64,000 nucleotides of DNA, from the NCBI GenBank assembly GCA_963931925.1, contig OZ007571.1, positions 38,480,430 through 38,544,429 of the forward strand, given 5' to 3'. Position 1 is the stretch's first letter; each line of letters opens with the position of its first letter. A program made the translations under genes and the position numbers. The notes below the pieces were generated by a model. It was not told where the DNA came from. It was given only the letters and a program-made list of their open reading frames with translations, and ran no database searches. Source of the stretch: Onchidella celtica. Taxonomy: Eukaryota; Mollusca; Gastropoda; Systellommatophora; Onchidiidae. Of this stretch, positions 47,001-58,400 are shown in pieces.

Positions 47001-48434
47001 CCATGAAGCTAACTTCCATCTATCGCTCATGGCGCACATTGCTATATACAGTATCAAGGACTTCCACATTCCTCACATATACTTATTTACATCATGGTCG
47101 TAGACGAATATAATACATCAATCATAATTATCAATCATCGTTCCACCTACCAGTCATCACTGGAAAACACTGTCACAATCTCCCGACTGTTCTCACTCAC
47201 GTCCGTCCCCTAGGACCTTCTAACTTGCAGTGATAGTAGTACAGCGCTCTCGCCTCATGCAGACCCACCCCACTCACAACATGCACGCTTTTCATTACCC
47301 GTGGGCCGTGGGTTAACTTTACTCTACCCCCTTCCCCCGTAACTACTGATCCCAGCTCACCTACTCGTGACATACAGCAAAGCGTTCGACAGCGTTAGGC
47401 ACCATCACCTGTTCGATATAATGATTAAGATGGGATTCCCGAAACACCTTGTGACCCTCATCGCTGCACTATACCACGAACAAAAGGCAACGATTAGATG
47501 GAACAATGAGAACTGTCCATATTTCAACATCGAGAAAGGAGTCAGACAGGGTTGCATACTTTCACCTCATCTTTTCAATATTTATACTGAGCAGATCATG
47601 AGAAATGCAGACATAGAAGATATGGGAATAAAGATCGGAGGCCGAAACATCACAAACCTTCGCTACGCTGATGACACAGCTCTTATGTCAGATAACATCA
47701 CCAGCATGAAAAGAGTGTTGCACAGAGTGGATGAAGCGGGCAAGACAGCAGGCCTACACCTAAATGCTAAGAAAACGAAAGTCATGCATACTGGAACAGG
47801 GCACCATGAACACCAGGAGATACTAGTAAACAAAACAGCACTAGAAAAAGTGACTGATTTCAAATACCTAGGATCACATAAATCGCAAGATGGAAGCTGC
47901 TCAAAGGACATAAAAACAAGGATAGGAATGGCAAAACACAAAATGGTTCAACTAAACAACATTTGGAAGGATAGAGGCACACCAACAGACCTCAAAGTGA
48001 ACATACTTAAGTGCTTGATCTGGCCAGTCCTACTATATGGTTGTGAAGCCTGGACACTCAAAAAGGCAGACATAACAAGATTGGAGGCAGCTGAAATGTG
48101 GCTTTACAGAAGGCTACTCAGAATAAGTTGGACAGAAAGGAGAACAAATACAAGCATCTTAGAACAGCTTGGCACCACCAGAAGAATAACACCTGAAATA
48201 AATAAAAGAAGACTTGCATACATCGGCCACGCGGCCCGAAACAAAAGCACGGCCCTTATGATATCAATCCTTCAAGGAAAGACAGAAACAAAGAGAAAAC
48301 AAGGAAGACCACCCATTACATATCACGATAACATCAAGAAAGTCAGCCAGCTGGAAATAAGTGAACTAACTAGGAAAGCTAAGGACAGGATTGGGTGGAG
48401 GAGATTTTGTCGTGACATCCACTGTAGCAGCTAA
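44062..48434 (+). pseudogene. LINE endonuclease/RT polyprotein, frameshifted and interrupted
   Basis: First part (44062-45435): endonuclease with NIGTWNVRTM, LSEVRWDKQG, MGDFNAKVG and DCDTGH. A frame change within an A/G-rich stretch near 45405-45435 leads to the next frame (45436-46215), which holds the RT start (NGKSPGLDNIPGELL, DCGHYRTIALI) up to FIDYS. The solo LTR at 46216-47372 then intervenes. The frame resumes at 47378 with KAFDSVRH, GVRQGCILSPHLFN and catalytic YADD, and ends with RRLLRISWTER and RQGRPPITYHD blocks. Removing the insert and one 5-bp duplicate puts the two RT halves in the same frame, so the split is due only to the insertion. Confidence 0.87.
46216..47372 (-). mobile_element. 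Solo LTR of a Gypsy-type element, inserted in a LINE
   Basis: Ends TGTCACAAATCCCAGACTGG ... CTCGTGACA and is flanked by a 5-bp duplication TACAG (46211-46215 and 47373-47377). It is the reverse complement of an LTR related to those at 52828 and 60016: same termini, same region near AATAAA, and the same AACTTGCAGTGATAGTAGTA-type block. Its outer U3 part and many internal positions differ, so it is an older or different subfamily. No internal sequence remains, as expected after LTR-LTR recombination. Confidence 0.92.
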
Positions 48435-48701
48435 CATCGATGACGATGAAGCCGACAGGTGACAGGTGAGGTGACATATTAGATCTCTAGTCGAAATTGT
48501 TAGTGAACTTAACGTAAATAAAATGTGGCCCTGCAGGCCCTATTGTTGAATTTAATCCATTTTGTTTCTTAGTAATTGGCATGATATGGAAGTTAGGGTT
48601 AAACTTAATACCTCTCAATTAGAAATATGCAGTCGAACAAACACAAACACAACATTATAACACCAGCAATGATAACAAGTAAATCCCATTCGTAACAGTA
48701 G

Positions 48702-48760
48702 CGTCAATTACCACCGCACTGCGGTGGCCATTGACGGTTCATCGATCGCCAATGGCCACC
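48702..48760. repeat. Overlapping inverted repeats (competing hairpins)
   Basis: CGTCAAT...CCACCGCA is mirrored by TGCGGTGG...ATTGACG (48702-48736). GGTGGCCATTG (48723-48733) is also a perfect inverted repeat of CAATGGCCACC (48750-48760). The two folds share the GGTGG arm and are mutually exclusive. Confidence 0.75.
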
Positions 48761-48780
48761 CCAGCCCCTTTTCGCCTGAT

Positions 48781-48838
48781 GAGTCAATCTGACTACCACC
48801 CATTGATACAAACTGACTAGACCCTCATGCCCCCAGGT
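48781..48838. repeat. Dispersed repeat, copy 2
   Basis: Same two blocks as 27919-28003 (GTCAATCTGACTAC and GATACAAACTGACTAGACCC), here closer together. Confidence 0.6.
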
Positions 48839-48956
48839 CCATCTGACCATTCCAATGCACACTTAAATCGACAATGGACTCCGTATTACGCGGTGACAAT
48901 TGGCACTCCCTTGCCTAAAATACCTTCGGCCCAAATAGCACAGCACCAGGTTGTAT

Positions 48957-48980
48957 AGGCCGTATTCGGCCTAAATATAC
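48957..48980 (-). repeat. 24-bp inverted repeat with internal hairpin, right copy
   Basis: Inverted partner of 42495-42518, 6.4 kb away. Flanking sequence inside both copies also contains GCGC/GCCCAAATAGC-type motifs. Confidence 0.75.
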
Positions 48981-50546
48981 ACTTCCTAAAATAAATGCAT
49001 GCATGTGTCCTTTCGTTTCAATACCTGGAATGTACCGAGGTGAATTGGCATGCATGAATATTCTGGAACCATGGAAGGACTGGTCACCAAAGAAGTAATA
49101 CAGTTATTTCACAAAGCAGATACATGAAAAGGTGGACAGATAAAGTGGACAGAAAATATTTTTAAAATATGCATGGTGCCACACATGGGCTGTAAGAGTG
49201 ATGAAAATGTACATGTTTTGCTGCCTGGGAGTGGAAGAAAAATCATTCAACAAGCATGTCATCACAGACCAGTGCCAAAGTCCATGTATCCTTACCACAG
49301 GATAACAAATAAGATAAAAGTAAAGCACCAGTCAATCTGTTTTGATGGTAGCAAAAAAATTAACATCAAAAGATGACAAGTGACAAACTGACACAAATGT
49401 TTCATAACCAGATTAATTTCTGCTATGTAAAGTGGATGAAATAACAAAGACCATAAAACTAACACTGCACAATTTGCGATCTTGGTTTTCATTTGTTTTA
49501 TCTTCATTTTCTGAAAAAACTGTAGATCTTTAAGCATGTAGAAGATGCATAACAAATTATGCACACTTTGACATTAATTTTGTCTAAAATGCATGATGGC
49601 ACTTATCAAGCTGTATCCCAGTTCCAATTTATTCGAACTCTTTATCATAGTACTAAAGCCGCAAACATTTAACGTCAAATTGCTCAGTTGTGCAAAAAGT
49701 GGAGTTGGAACAAACAAGAACGAAGATCACAAAACGGTCAAATTCTGCAATGCTTTACAAAACCTCCCTCCCCTAAAAGCAAGTGTTCAGTGTCTGACCT
49801 GAAAAATTGTTTCAAGATCAAAACTCACAACTGACATAAATCCGAATCATCTTTTTCTTTTGCTAAAACATCTGCACCACCCTTTTCTGCATCTGCTGTT
49901 TTTAATCTTGGGATATTCCATACATTTGTGAATTGTCCGACTTTTCACATAAAAATGGCAGTGAATTTAGAAATATTAGAGAAAGATTATTAAATGATGA
50001 GCCTTGGGAAATTCCCGAGACATTCGCACACATCTATGCACTAAAATGTGATTCTTTATACATTCTCATTTAAAACAAAATGAAAAGTGGAACGTCTTTT
50101 CTTTAAAACACCCTCAGAGCTCCAAAATATTCTGTGTAAATAAAGTGTATTAAGAAAAAAACTACAACAGTGGCCATCATCCATAAAGTTGTTAACTAAT
50201 AGTTAAAGAGTAATTGTCAACTTAATCATTCATAATTGAGGCCAGAATTACATACCACCCCATCAAACTGGTTATCATCCATAAGTGCTTGGAGCCTGTT
50301 TGTTTACAGGATGGGCCTCTAGATAAATACTATGTTATGATTATTAATAACATTCATCACAGTGGATATCATATATACATCAAGTTGTCATAATGGCACA
50401 CGGTAGTTAATTTGTTTACACGTATGTATACATATAATATAGTAACAGTATTGAAATGTATCTATACATTGTTGCCAAAATGTTTTTGCTTAAGAAACAC
50501 CTGAGGTAACATTTAAACAGTTGATCTTTGTGTTAAAACTATTTCT

Positions 50547-52593
50547 ATATGGGTCAATGCCAAAAAGCTCTCTTTTTCACATATGCCTTTTTGTGATCGT
50601 GTTATTTCAGTCATTTTTGTTCCGATTTGTGTTTTCTTTGTGCATGGTTATTCAAAATTGATCCAACAAACTGCATGAGCAAGATGATCACAGTTGTTTC
50701 TCTAGTTTTCTTTGAATTTGAATTTGATTTTGGAAAATGACTGATTTTTTACATTTTCAAAATGGACACACTGTATGGGACCTCAGAAAAACCAAAATAA
50801 AAGGCTATTTTGTTTTATCTGTGGATTCTGGCAGGTGTGTTTTGTTTAGAGTGATAAATCAAGATGACAATACTGAACAAAAAAAGTTTCTGCATGGGCT
50901 TAGTAAGTGATAATTGCTAGTTTAAAAAAAAAGTGGCTGGACGTTACTTGTGGTGTCACGCTTTTAATGAAAAAATAAGAGCCTCCTGTGAAATACCTCA
51001 ATGTAATAGCAGGTTAACCATGTGTTCCAATAAGATGTCATCCTTCAAATAATGGGAATTGTTGCCGTTGGCTGGTCAGTTTTCAGCTGCAAAGGCTTCA
51101 CAAAGAAAGTTTGAGAAATCATGTATTTTGTAGTCACACCGTAACGTCCAGCCACATTGCAAGAATACAGTCATTTCATTTTCCCAGTCCATCTAAACAG
51201 GTCTTTTGTAGTTTGTATGTAGTCCTTCTCATATGGGGAGCACGGGATGGTGTTTTCAAGATGAAGAAATGCAACAACAAATCTCCAGAGAAATTGAAAT
51301 TTTTGTCGTCACACTATACTTAATAGTAACGTCCGACACGTTCCTGTATCTGTTTGTAATGACCAACATTTTTTTGGTCTCTTTTTTGTCTGATTCTTGC
51401 TCTGATAAGTTTATTTGCAACATGTTCCCTAAAAATGCATTTTCCCAGTCCCAGCAATGAACGCAGGATGAAAAATGAGAAATCTGGCACTGTGAATGGC
51501 CACCATCACTAGAGTTTCTATAATCATGATGGCATTATCCTTGATTTTACTGGAATTAAATTCAAATTATCTTGGCTGTCAATGCTAACTGAAGTACTAC
51601 GTCCATTGTATTGTCACTGTATATTTAACAATTACATACTTGCTTAAAAATGGGGATTTACATTACTTTTCATGGTTTGTCATCCTGTAACGTCCAGCAC
51701 AAAATAAAGAAATAAAGTCATCTAATTTTTGGAGTCCCAATAATAAATCCAAATTATCTTGGCTGCCATTGCTAACTAAAGTATTATGTCCATTGTATGG
51801 TCACTGTATATTTAACAAGTAAATATTTGCTTAAGAATGGGGAATTGCATTATTTTTCATGCTTTGTCATCCTGTAACGTCCAACACAAAATAAAGTCAT
51901 CTAATTTTTGTAGTCCCATCCAAATTATCTCGGCTATCAATGCAAACTGAAGTATTATGTTCATTGTATTGTCAACCGTATTTAACCATTAAATACTTGC
52001 TTAAAAATGGGGAATTACATTACTTTTCAATGTTTGTCATCCTGTAACGTCCAACACAAAATATACAAATAAAGTTATCTAATTTTTATAGTAGCAATAA
52101 TAAATCCAAATCAACCGCTAAAATTAGTAAATTTAAATCAAGTCTCGATCGGAGCAGTAGTGCATGATAAAATCTGTCCTCATTAACAACACTGTAAAAA
52201 CTTTAATTTTGCCCTTTGTGGCGGACGTTACTGTGACTACAAAAGAGCAGCGTTTTTTGTGCATTAAGTGCACTCTTTTGTACATCATTGAAACTTTTGG
52301 CTAACATTATTGATTTTAACACTCAATTACAGGTGAAATGTGCATTCTTTGCCAAATTAGTGACTTTATTGCTACTTTTCTGTCATCACAGTAATGTCCG
52401 ACACGTTTCACTTTCATGTTAAAATCATCCCATTTCACCAAATTAAGAACACTTACAGCCATAAAACTTATAAAATCTAAAACAAAGATGGTTAAAGTGT
52501 CACAGAATGTGTCTCTTTTCCCCTTTGTGTGTTGTGCATTTTTCAGTCCCTCTGTCCATGTTTCTATTGGAGCTTTTTGGCACTGACCCATAT
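50547..52593. repeat. Block of diverged repeats around a GTAACGTCC motif
   Basis: The block is bounded by an inverted pair (50547-50570 and 52570-52593, 23 of 24 identical, core GCCAAAAAGCTC). Inside, GTAACGTCC or its complement GGACGTTAC recurs at about 50939, 51141, 51326, 51687, 51874, 52044 and 52221, plus GTAATGTCC at 52391, in both orientations and mostly followed by RRCAC. Three consecutive copies sit in a tandem array (51563-52110). The surrounding DNA is AT-rich and poor in CpG. Several copies read as short peptides around VGRY or SDVT, but no open gene can be assembled. Confidence 0.6.
51563..52110 (+). repeat. Tandem array, three units of about 170-187 bp
   Basis: CAAATTATCTTGGCT or a close variant starts units at 51563, 51750 and 51920. 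Each continues through CTTGCTTAA, ATGGGGA, TTTGTCATCCTGTAACGTCC and AAGTCATCTAATTTTT. Units are roughly 85-90% alike by eye. Confidence 0.85.
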
Positions 52594-52827
52594 GCCTATA
52601 GAGAAATGTACAGTGTGCAAAAACATCAATAGACATTTCCACTACATCAAAGTTCATATCAGTCACATGTTCATACACTGACTTCTGTACATTCATAGGA
52701 TCATTAAATAGTCCTTGTGTTCTGGTTTGCCACTGTGATAATTACTGGACAATGTCAGATTTCAAATTCATGGATTCCTCTGAAAGTAGTAACACTAATC
52801 GATATCCTCTACATCAGTGGTGGCCAT

Positions 52828-54019
52828 TGTCACGAGTGGAGTGAGTGCAATTAAGGGGATTGCTACAGAGCGGGTGTAGAGTAAGAAGGGCTCACGGTAG
52901 ACAAGTAAGTTAAGCGTGCTGTTGTGAGTAGTGGGGGGGTCTGAATGAGGCGAAAGCGCTGTATTACTATCACTGCAAGTTAGAAGGTCCTACGGAACGG
53001 ACCTGTGAATAAGAGCCCATCGGGCGGACATAAGGGGAGCAGTCGAGAAGACTAGTGAGAGAGTCTTTCCAGTGATGACTGGTACGTAGAACGTTGATTG
53101 ATTATTATGATTGATGTATTATATTATATTCGTCTATTACCATGATGTAAATAAGTATATGTGAGGAATGTGGAAGTCCTTGATATTGGATATAGCAATG
53201 TGCGCCATGAGCGATAGATGAAAGTGAGTTCATGGATTTGTAGCGCGAGTGAGTAGTGTGTACTCCGATGGAGGTGTGTTACCGTAAGATGTGTGGTGAG
53301 TGAAAGGTGAACTAGTGTGTGTACGCTTCATGGGTTGTAAGGAGAGGTGGAGTGAATAGAAATGGTAGGGTATTATACCAATGTAATGTTATTCTTGTAG
53401 GTGTCGAGGACGGGCCGCAGAGCCACCTCGATGAGCACAGGGGATAGGCCAGCATAGGGCCGGAGGCCACACATAGGCCAGAAGTGAGGCTGTCAGTGCA
53501 GGACAGTAGAGGCACATAAAGTCGTGGCAGTCAGGCCACGGACAGGGACGTAGATATGAGCGTGAATGTGATAATGTACTATTGCCATGCTGAGGGGCTA
53601 GGGAACTAATAATGTACTGGTGAAATGATAATGTCTATTGAAATGATAATGTGTTATTGCCCTGCTGAGGTGCTAGGGGAGTGCTAAGGTGTATGACAAT
53701 AGGAAGGTGATATTGAGAGACTGCGGTGCCAGTGAATTATTAATGTGCTATTAAGACCCTGAGGGGAGAGGCTGAGGCCGAAGTGCCTTTAGGAGTAACT
53801 ACCGGATTGTGGATCCGAGGGAGAGTGTGTGTGAGAATAAGGCCGTTGTACGGCAGTTAATTTCAGTAATATAATGTATGTAATTGCGCTATTATCTGTA
53901 TAATTATGTTTAATAAATGTGTGAGTCTGATGGATTGTTCTGTTAAGTGTTAAACTTGTTTGTTCGTGATTGTTGTCCTGTCATAAACTATTACATCTCC
54001 CAGTCTGGGATTTGTGACA
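52828..54019 (+). repeat. 5' LTR, 1192 bp
   Basis: TG...CA ends with the TGTCAC / GTGACA inverted terminus. AATAAA at 53912-53917 is followed by T/GT-rich sequence, the likely R-region poly(A) signal. A TCCCAG-T-CTGGGA hairpin lies just before the 3' end. Small ORFs inside (for example 53515-53312) recur in the other LTR and are not genes. Confidence 0.97.
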
Positions 54020-54020
54020 C

Positions 54021-54033
54021 TGGGGGCTCGTCC
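54021..54033 (+). promoter_or_regulatory. Primer binding site, tRNA-Pro type
   Basis: TGGGGGCTCGTCC begins one base after the 5' LTR. The 13 bases match the well-known proline-tRNA primer site of many retroelements; the match then stops. Confidence 0.8.
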
Positions 54034-54979
54034 TGTTTACCTGTGGTCATTTTGACATTGTGTATTCGTTATATTTAGTTATTTTTCTGTTGTGCTAGGA
54101 ATTCGTGCTGTTGTCTTTGTTCGTGGGATGAATGGAAATTTCATGATGATATGATTTATGTATGTTTATGAATAATAATATGTATTGATGCATGTATTTT
54201 GATGAATATGTATTAATGTGTACTTAAATTTCTGCAGAGTGTGTGTGCCAGCCTGTAGAGAAGACAAGCAGCCAGAGCTCCGGCATACGTCAAGTTAAAT
54301 AAAACGCTGATTGAAAGTTAAGTAAAAGTCAAAATTTTTGTGCCCTGGATTGTGGGCTGTTCCTTTAATCTGTCTTTTTCTCTGTTTTTGCTGTTTTCGT
54401 TGTAATTGATTGTACGGGCGGTGGCGCGGGTTTGCTGTGGTGAGCGTAGTTTATCCTCTTCGGGAGGTGGGCTAAATTTGGAACTTCGTTCATCACAGTG
54501 AACAGTTCTATAGGGACCTGTATTTTTGTTTAGATTGTGCCGTTCCATCTTCCTCGTTGTTTTAGGAAGACGTCTCTCTTGTCCCTCTCTTACCTTTCTG
54601 TAGATACGTTCTTTTTTTTCAGACTCTGTTCTTGTTCGTACCTTGTTGTGTAATCGGCGTAGTTAGGTTGCATTTTTTTCCATTATATTTTCTTTTTTAC
54701 GTCTTTGTCCTAGTCTAGTTCGTTGTTCCTCGACGTCCTTGTGGTCTTTCTACGGAATTTCTTCATTCTTGTCGTTTCTATTTTCTTTTATAATTAATAG
54801 TGCTATACATTTTATAGATATAGAATTAGTTGGGCTGTAAAGGTAAATTTCTGAATTGTATTTGAGACAACTGGGTATTGTTATATCTGGTGTGATCTCA
54901 GGTCTCTGGTCGTATCGTTAGTGATCATACCGACAGGTTGGTCGTCTTATAATAGATACCATAACCATAAATCTGTGAA
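54034..54979 (+). other. Untranslated leader of the Gypsy element
   Basis: About 950 bp between the primer site and gag with no conserved ORF. It is T-rich and may hold packaging signals, which cannot be recognised here. Confidence 0.6.
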
Positions 54980-55438
54980 ATGGCGGAACTCCAACAACTA
55001 ATGAAGTTGGGTAAGGAACTTGGCCTGGAGGGAGAGGAGCTACGCGGCTGGATTAAAGAACAGCAGGCGGATTTGCGCGATGAGCGTGCTAAGGATAGAG
55101 AGCGAGAAAAAGAGGCTAAGGCTCAGGAGCAGGAGAGAGAGGCTAAGGATAAGCAACAGGAAAGAGAGGCTAAGGAACGGGAGCAGGAGAGGGAGTTAAA
55201 GTTAAGGGAGATAGAAGCTCAAGAACGGGAGATAAAGTTAAAGGAGATAGAGGCGCAAGTAAAGATCGCCGAGTTGGAAATCAAAAAGAGTGCGCCAACA
55301 GAAACAGTTGAGCGGCAGGTACACAATAAAGGTGGCGTTAGGATTAAGCTCCCTACGTTCGACGACCGGAAGGACGACATAGACGCCTTCCTTTACATGT
55401 TCGAACTGAACGCACAATTGCAATGGGGGGGAAAATAA
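54980..55438 (+). CDS. Gag, N-terminal part (152 aa before frameshift)
   Basis: Starts MAELQQLMKLGKELGL. Residues ~28-115 are a highly charged, coiled-coil-like helix made of repeated K/R/E/Q heptad-like units (KEAKAQEQER and variants). The capsid-like domain begins near VRIKLPTFDD (~128). The frame ends a few codons after a run of seven G (55425-55431). One G fewer would keep it open into the next ORF, so gag and pol were most likely one continuous frame. An error in the homopolymer is also possible. Confidence 0.88.
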   Translation: MAELQQLMKLGKELGLEGEELRGWIKEQQADLRDERAKDREREKEAKAQEQEREAKDKQQEREAKEREQERELKLREIEAQEREIKLKEIEAQVKIAELEIKKSAPTETVERQVHNKGGVRIKLPTFDDRKDDIDAFLYMFELNAQLQWGGK

Positions 55439-55469
55439 GGAATTATGGGCCACGTACCTGGCGTCTCTA

Positions 55470-58400
55470 TTGCAGGGGCGAGCGTTAACCTACTTTAAAG
55501 AGCTACAGCGCGAAGACGTGAAAGATTACGATAAGCTGAAGGCTTTGCTGCTTCGCCGATTTGCGCGTACCGAGGAATATTTCCGGGAGCAGTTTAGGCG
55601 GGCACGTGCAGATACCAGGGAGGACTTTGCTGCCTTCGTCGCGAGACTAACGGAGTATTTCGCGAACTGGGTAGACTTGGCGCATGTGGGCGCGGATTTT
55701 GCTAAACTGAAAGACTTAATGATCCGTGACCAGCTGTACGCGTCGTGCCACAAAGATCTGGTGGCTTTCCTGAAAGAGAACGAACCCGCGACGGTGCAGG
55801 AGGCGTCTAAGTTGGCGGAAGCATACCGTACGGCACATCCGTCCAAACCAGTCGCCAGGGCGTACGTCCAAGATGCTGGGTACGTCGCCGTTGTTGAAGG
55901 GTCGCCGGCAGGACTTAGGGACAGGTCGCGTCAGCGTGGTGCCTATAGTGGGCAAGCCCAGGGGCAGCGTAAGGGCTATCACCAATCACCGGCATATGGA
56001 TCCGGTAAAGTTGACCGAGCAGGAGGGCTAGGTCGCGGTAATGGCCGAGGGCGATTTGTGACCTTTGCCGATGACCGACGGCATAGGGACTCTAGTTCCG
56101 GTCGCGATGGGTCACGGGGACCCAGGCCTAGTGCAGCACAGGGAGCGGAGTGTTGGACTTGCGGACGCGTGGGTCACTTTTCACGCGAGTGTAGGGCCGC
56201 GAAGTGTTGGAACTGCGGTAGAGCAGATCACATCAGCGTGAACTGCCCTGCAGGTAGGATAGCGGCGAACGTGGACAGTAGCTCCAGTCCATGTTCCCCT
56301 AATAAATTTCATCATGCGGCTGCGTGTGTTACATCGGACAACGGAGGCGGACAGTATTCTAAGTGTCCCAGTTGTGAGAAGTTATTATCTTCCGGTGTTT
56401 TACCTTGTGGGAGAAAGATCCCCGTTATAAATTCATGTCATACAGGAGGTGGCCTTAGGGTTTATCCAGGGTTTGTTGGGGACGAACCGGTCTCGGTTTT
56501 ACGAGATACAGGATCTACCGTTGTGGGAGTGCATAGGGATTGCATTCGGGATTCACAGCTTACAGGTGAGACTGTCCCGTGCATCCAATTTTCGGGGGCC
56601 ATTGAGAAATTACCCATGGCAAGAATAATGATAGATACACCTTTCCTTAGCGGGGAAGTCGAAGCAGTCGTTGGTTGTTTTCCAGGCGCCCAGCTCATCA
56701 TTGGGAATGTATCACGGGTAGTTTCCCCTTCCGATGAGAACGTGCAAGCATGGTCGCAATCAAAAGGTATTGACTTTTGCGCCGCGGTCGAAACACGTCG
56801 ACGGGTAGCTGATAAAGATAAGATTAGACCTTTGGCTACGCCAGCGGTCAACCTAGATATCACGCCAGAGCGCTTGGCGAGATTACAAAGGGAGGACCCA
56901 TCATTAAACCCATGTTTTGGGGAAGCGCGAACCGAGAAAACGAGGAGATATAAGAACGGGTCGTCCTCCTTTGTTGTTCAGGCGGGCATTCTGTTCCGTA
57001 AGTATGTAACGGTGTCCTCCATTTTAAAGCAGGTCGTTGTGCCAGCGTTGCTGATCGCAACAGTATTGCATTTGGCACATGATGTCCCATTAGCGGGTCA
57101 TATGGGGATAGCTAGAACCAAAGAAAGGGTTCTTAAAAATTTTTACTGGCCATCGATCCACAGAGATGTGCAAGTCTATTGTAAGACGTGCAGTGCGTGC
57201 CAAAAGACGACGCATAAGGGTCGTACACCCCAGGCTCCTCTTCAGAAGATCCCCACGGTCTCGGAACCGTTTAAAAAGGTCTCGATAGACCTTGTTGGCC
57301 CCATTCACCCAGCGACCGATAGGGGGAACCGATTTTTCTTAACGGTCATATGTAATGCTACGAGATGGCCAGAGGCGGTTCCTCTGCGGACCATAACATC
57401 TGAGGCAGTCGCGGAAGCGTTGTTTGCAATTTTCGCTAGGGTAGGAATACCAGAGCAAATTCTGTCTGATAGGGGCGCGCAATTTACGTCGGAGATGATG
57501 AAGGAATTGTTCCGCTTATTCAGCATACAACCCATCACTACCACCCCTTATCATCCGCAGGCTAATGGCATGTGCGAGAGATTGAACTCGACGTTAAAGT
57601 CGATGCTGCGTAAGGTAGCTGCTGATCGCCCTAAAGATTGGGATAGATATATCCCTGCAGTGTTATTCGCGTACAGAGAGGTACGGCAGGAGACAACGGG
57701 ATTCTCGCCGTTCGAAATGATGTACGGTCGTAGTCCTAGGGGTCCAACTGATGTTCTTCGGGACATGATGACGTCGCCATCATCGGGAGACGATGATCAG
57801 ATTTCGGTGTTTCAGTACCTTGTTGATTTAAGAGAAAGATTATCTTCAGCGCGCACTATAGCAGAAGAAGCTTCTGGTATCGCTTCGAAAAGAGCAAAAG
57901 CCTATAAAGATAGAGGATCCAAACTGAGAATTTTTAAGCCAGGAGACAAGGTCCTATTGTTATTACCTACGGACCATAATAAGTTATTGATGACATGGAA
58001 AGGCCCTTATGTTATTGAGCGAGTTGTTTCAAAGGTAGATTACGCTATCCACATTGATGGAACGAGTAAGGTTTTCCATGTTAATATGCTACAAAGATTT
58101 TATGAGAGACCACAGTATCTGTGTGCACAGACAAGACCAGAGGAGACTGTCTTCTCTACTGCTTGTACGGGGGTCGTAGACCAGTCGGACTGTGACGTAA
58201 GCGACACCGAGGCGCAGCAAGAGTTGCAAATTCAATTGCCGGAGTTAACTCCGACACAAGGTTACAGGGACGTTAAAATTAACCCTGACCTTACGAGTTC
58301 AAGGAGTAGGGAACTTAAGACCCTGTTAGCGTCATTCCCGGATGTTGTTACGGATTTGCCGGGTCGCACTACGGTGATTCAGCACCAAATAAAGTTGACT

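Larger units (their letters stand above)
43855..48475 (+). mobile_element. Endonuclease-type LINE (RTE-like) split by a solo LTR
   Basis: It begins with a GC-rich leader (CCTGGGTCCTCGTCCCGGGA) directly after the 134-bp repeat. It has a long coding region and ends shortly after the ORF stop at 48434. It was full length before an LTR element landed in its RT domain. Confidence 0.83.
48476..50546. other. Non-coding stretch
   Basis: AT-rich with no convincing ORF. It includes the nested hairpins at 48702-48760 and the second copy of the dispersed repeat at 48781-48838. Confidence 0.4.

Noticed and set aside
51563..52110. CRISPR-like array
   Set aside because: Units are 170-187 bp with gradual divergence, no short constant repeat with unique spacers, and the genome is animal.
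53312..53515. Minus-strand 67-aa ORF, repeated identically at 60501-60704
   Set aside because: It lies in both LTRs of the Gypsy element; identity comes from LTR identity, not from being a gene.
55425..55438. Programmed frameshift between gag and pol
   Set aside because: Not favoured: no recognisable slippery heptamer plus pseudoknot, and removing one G from the run restores one long frame, which points to a mutation or sequencing error.
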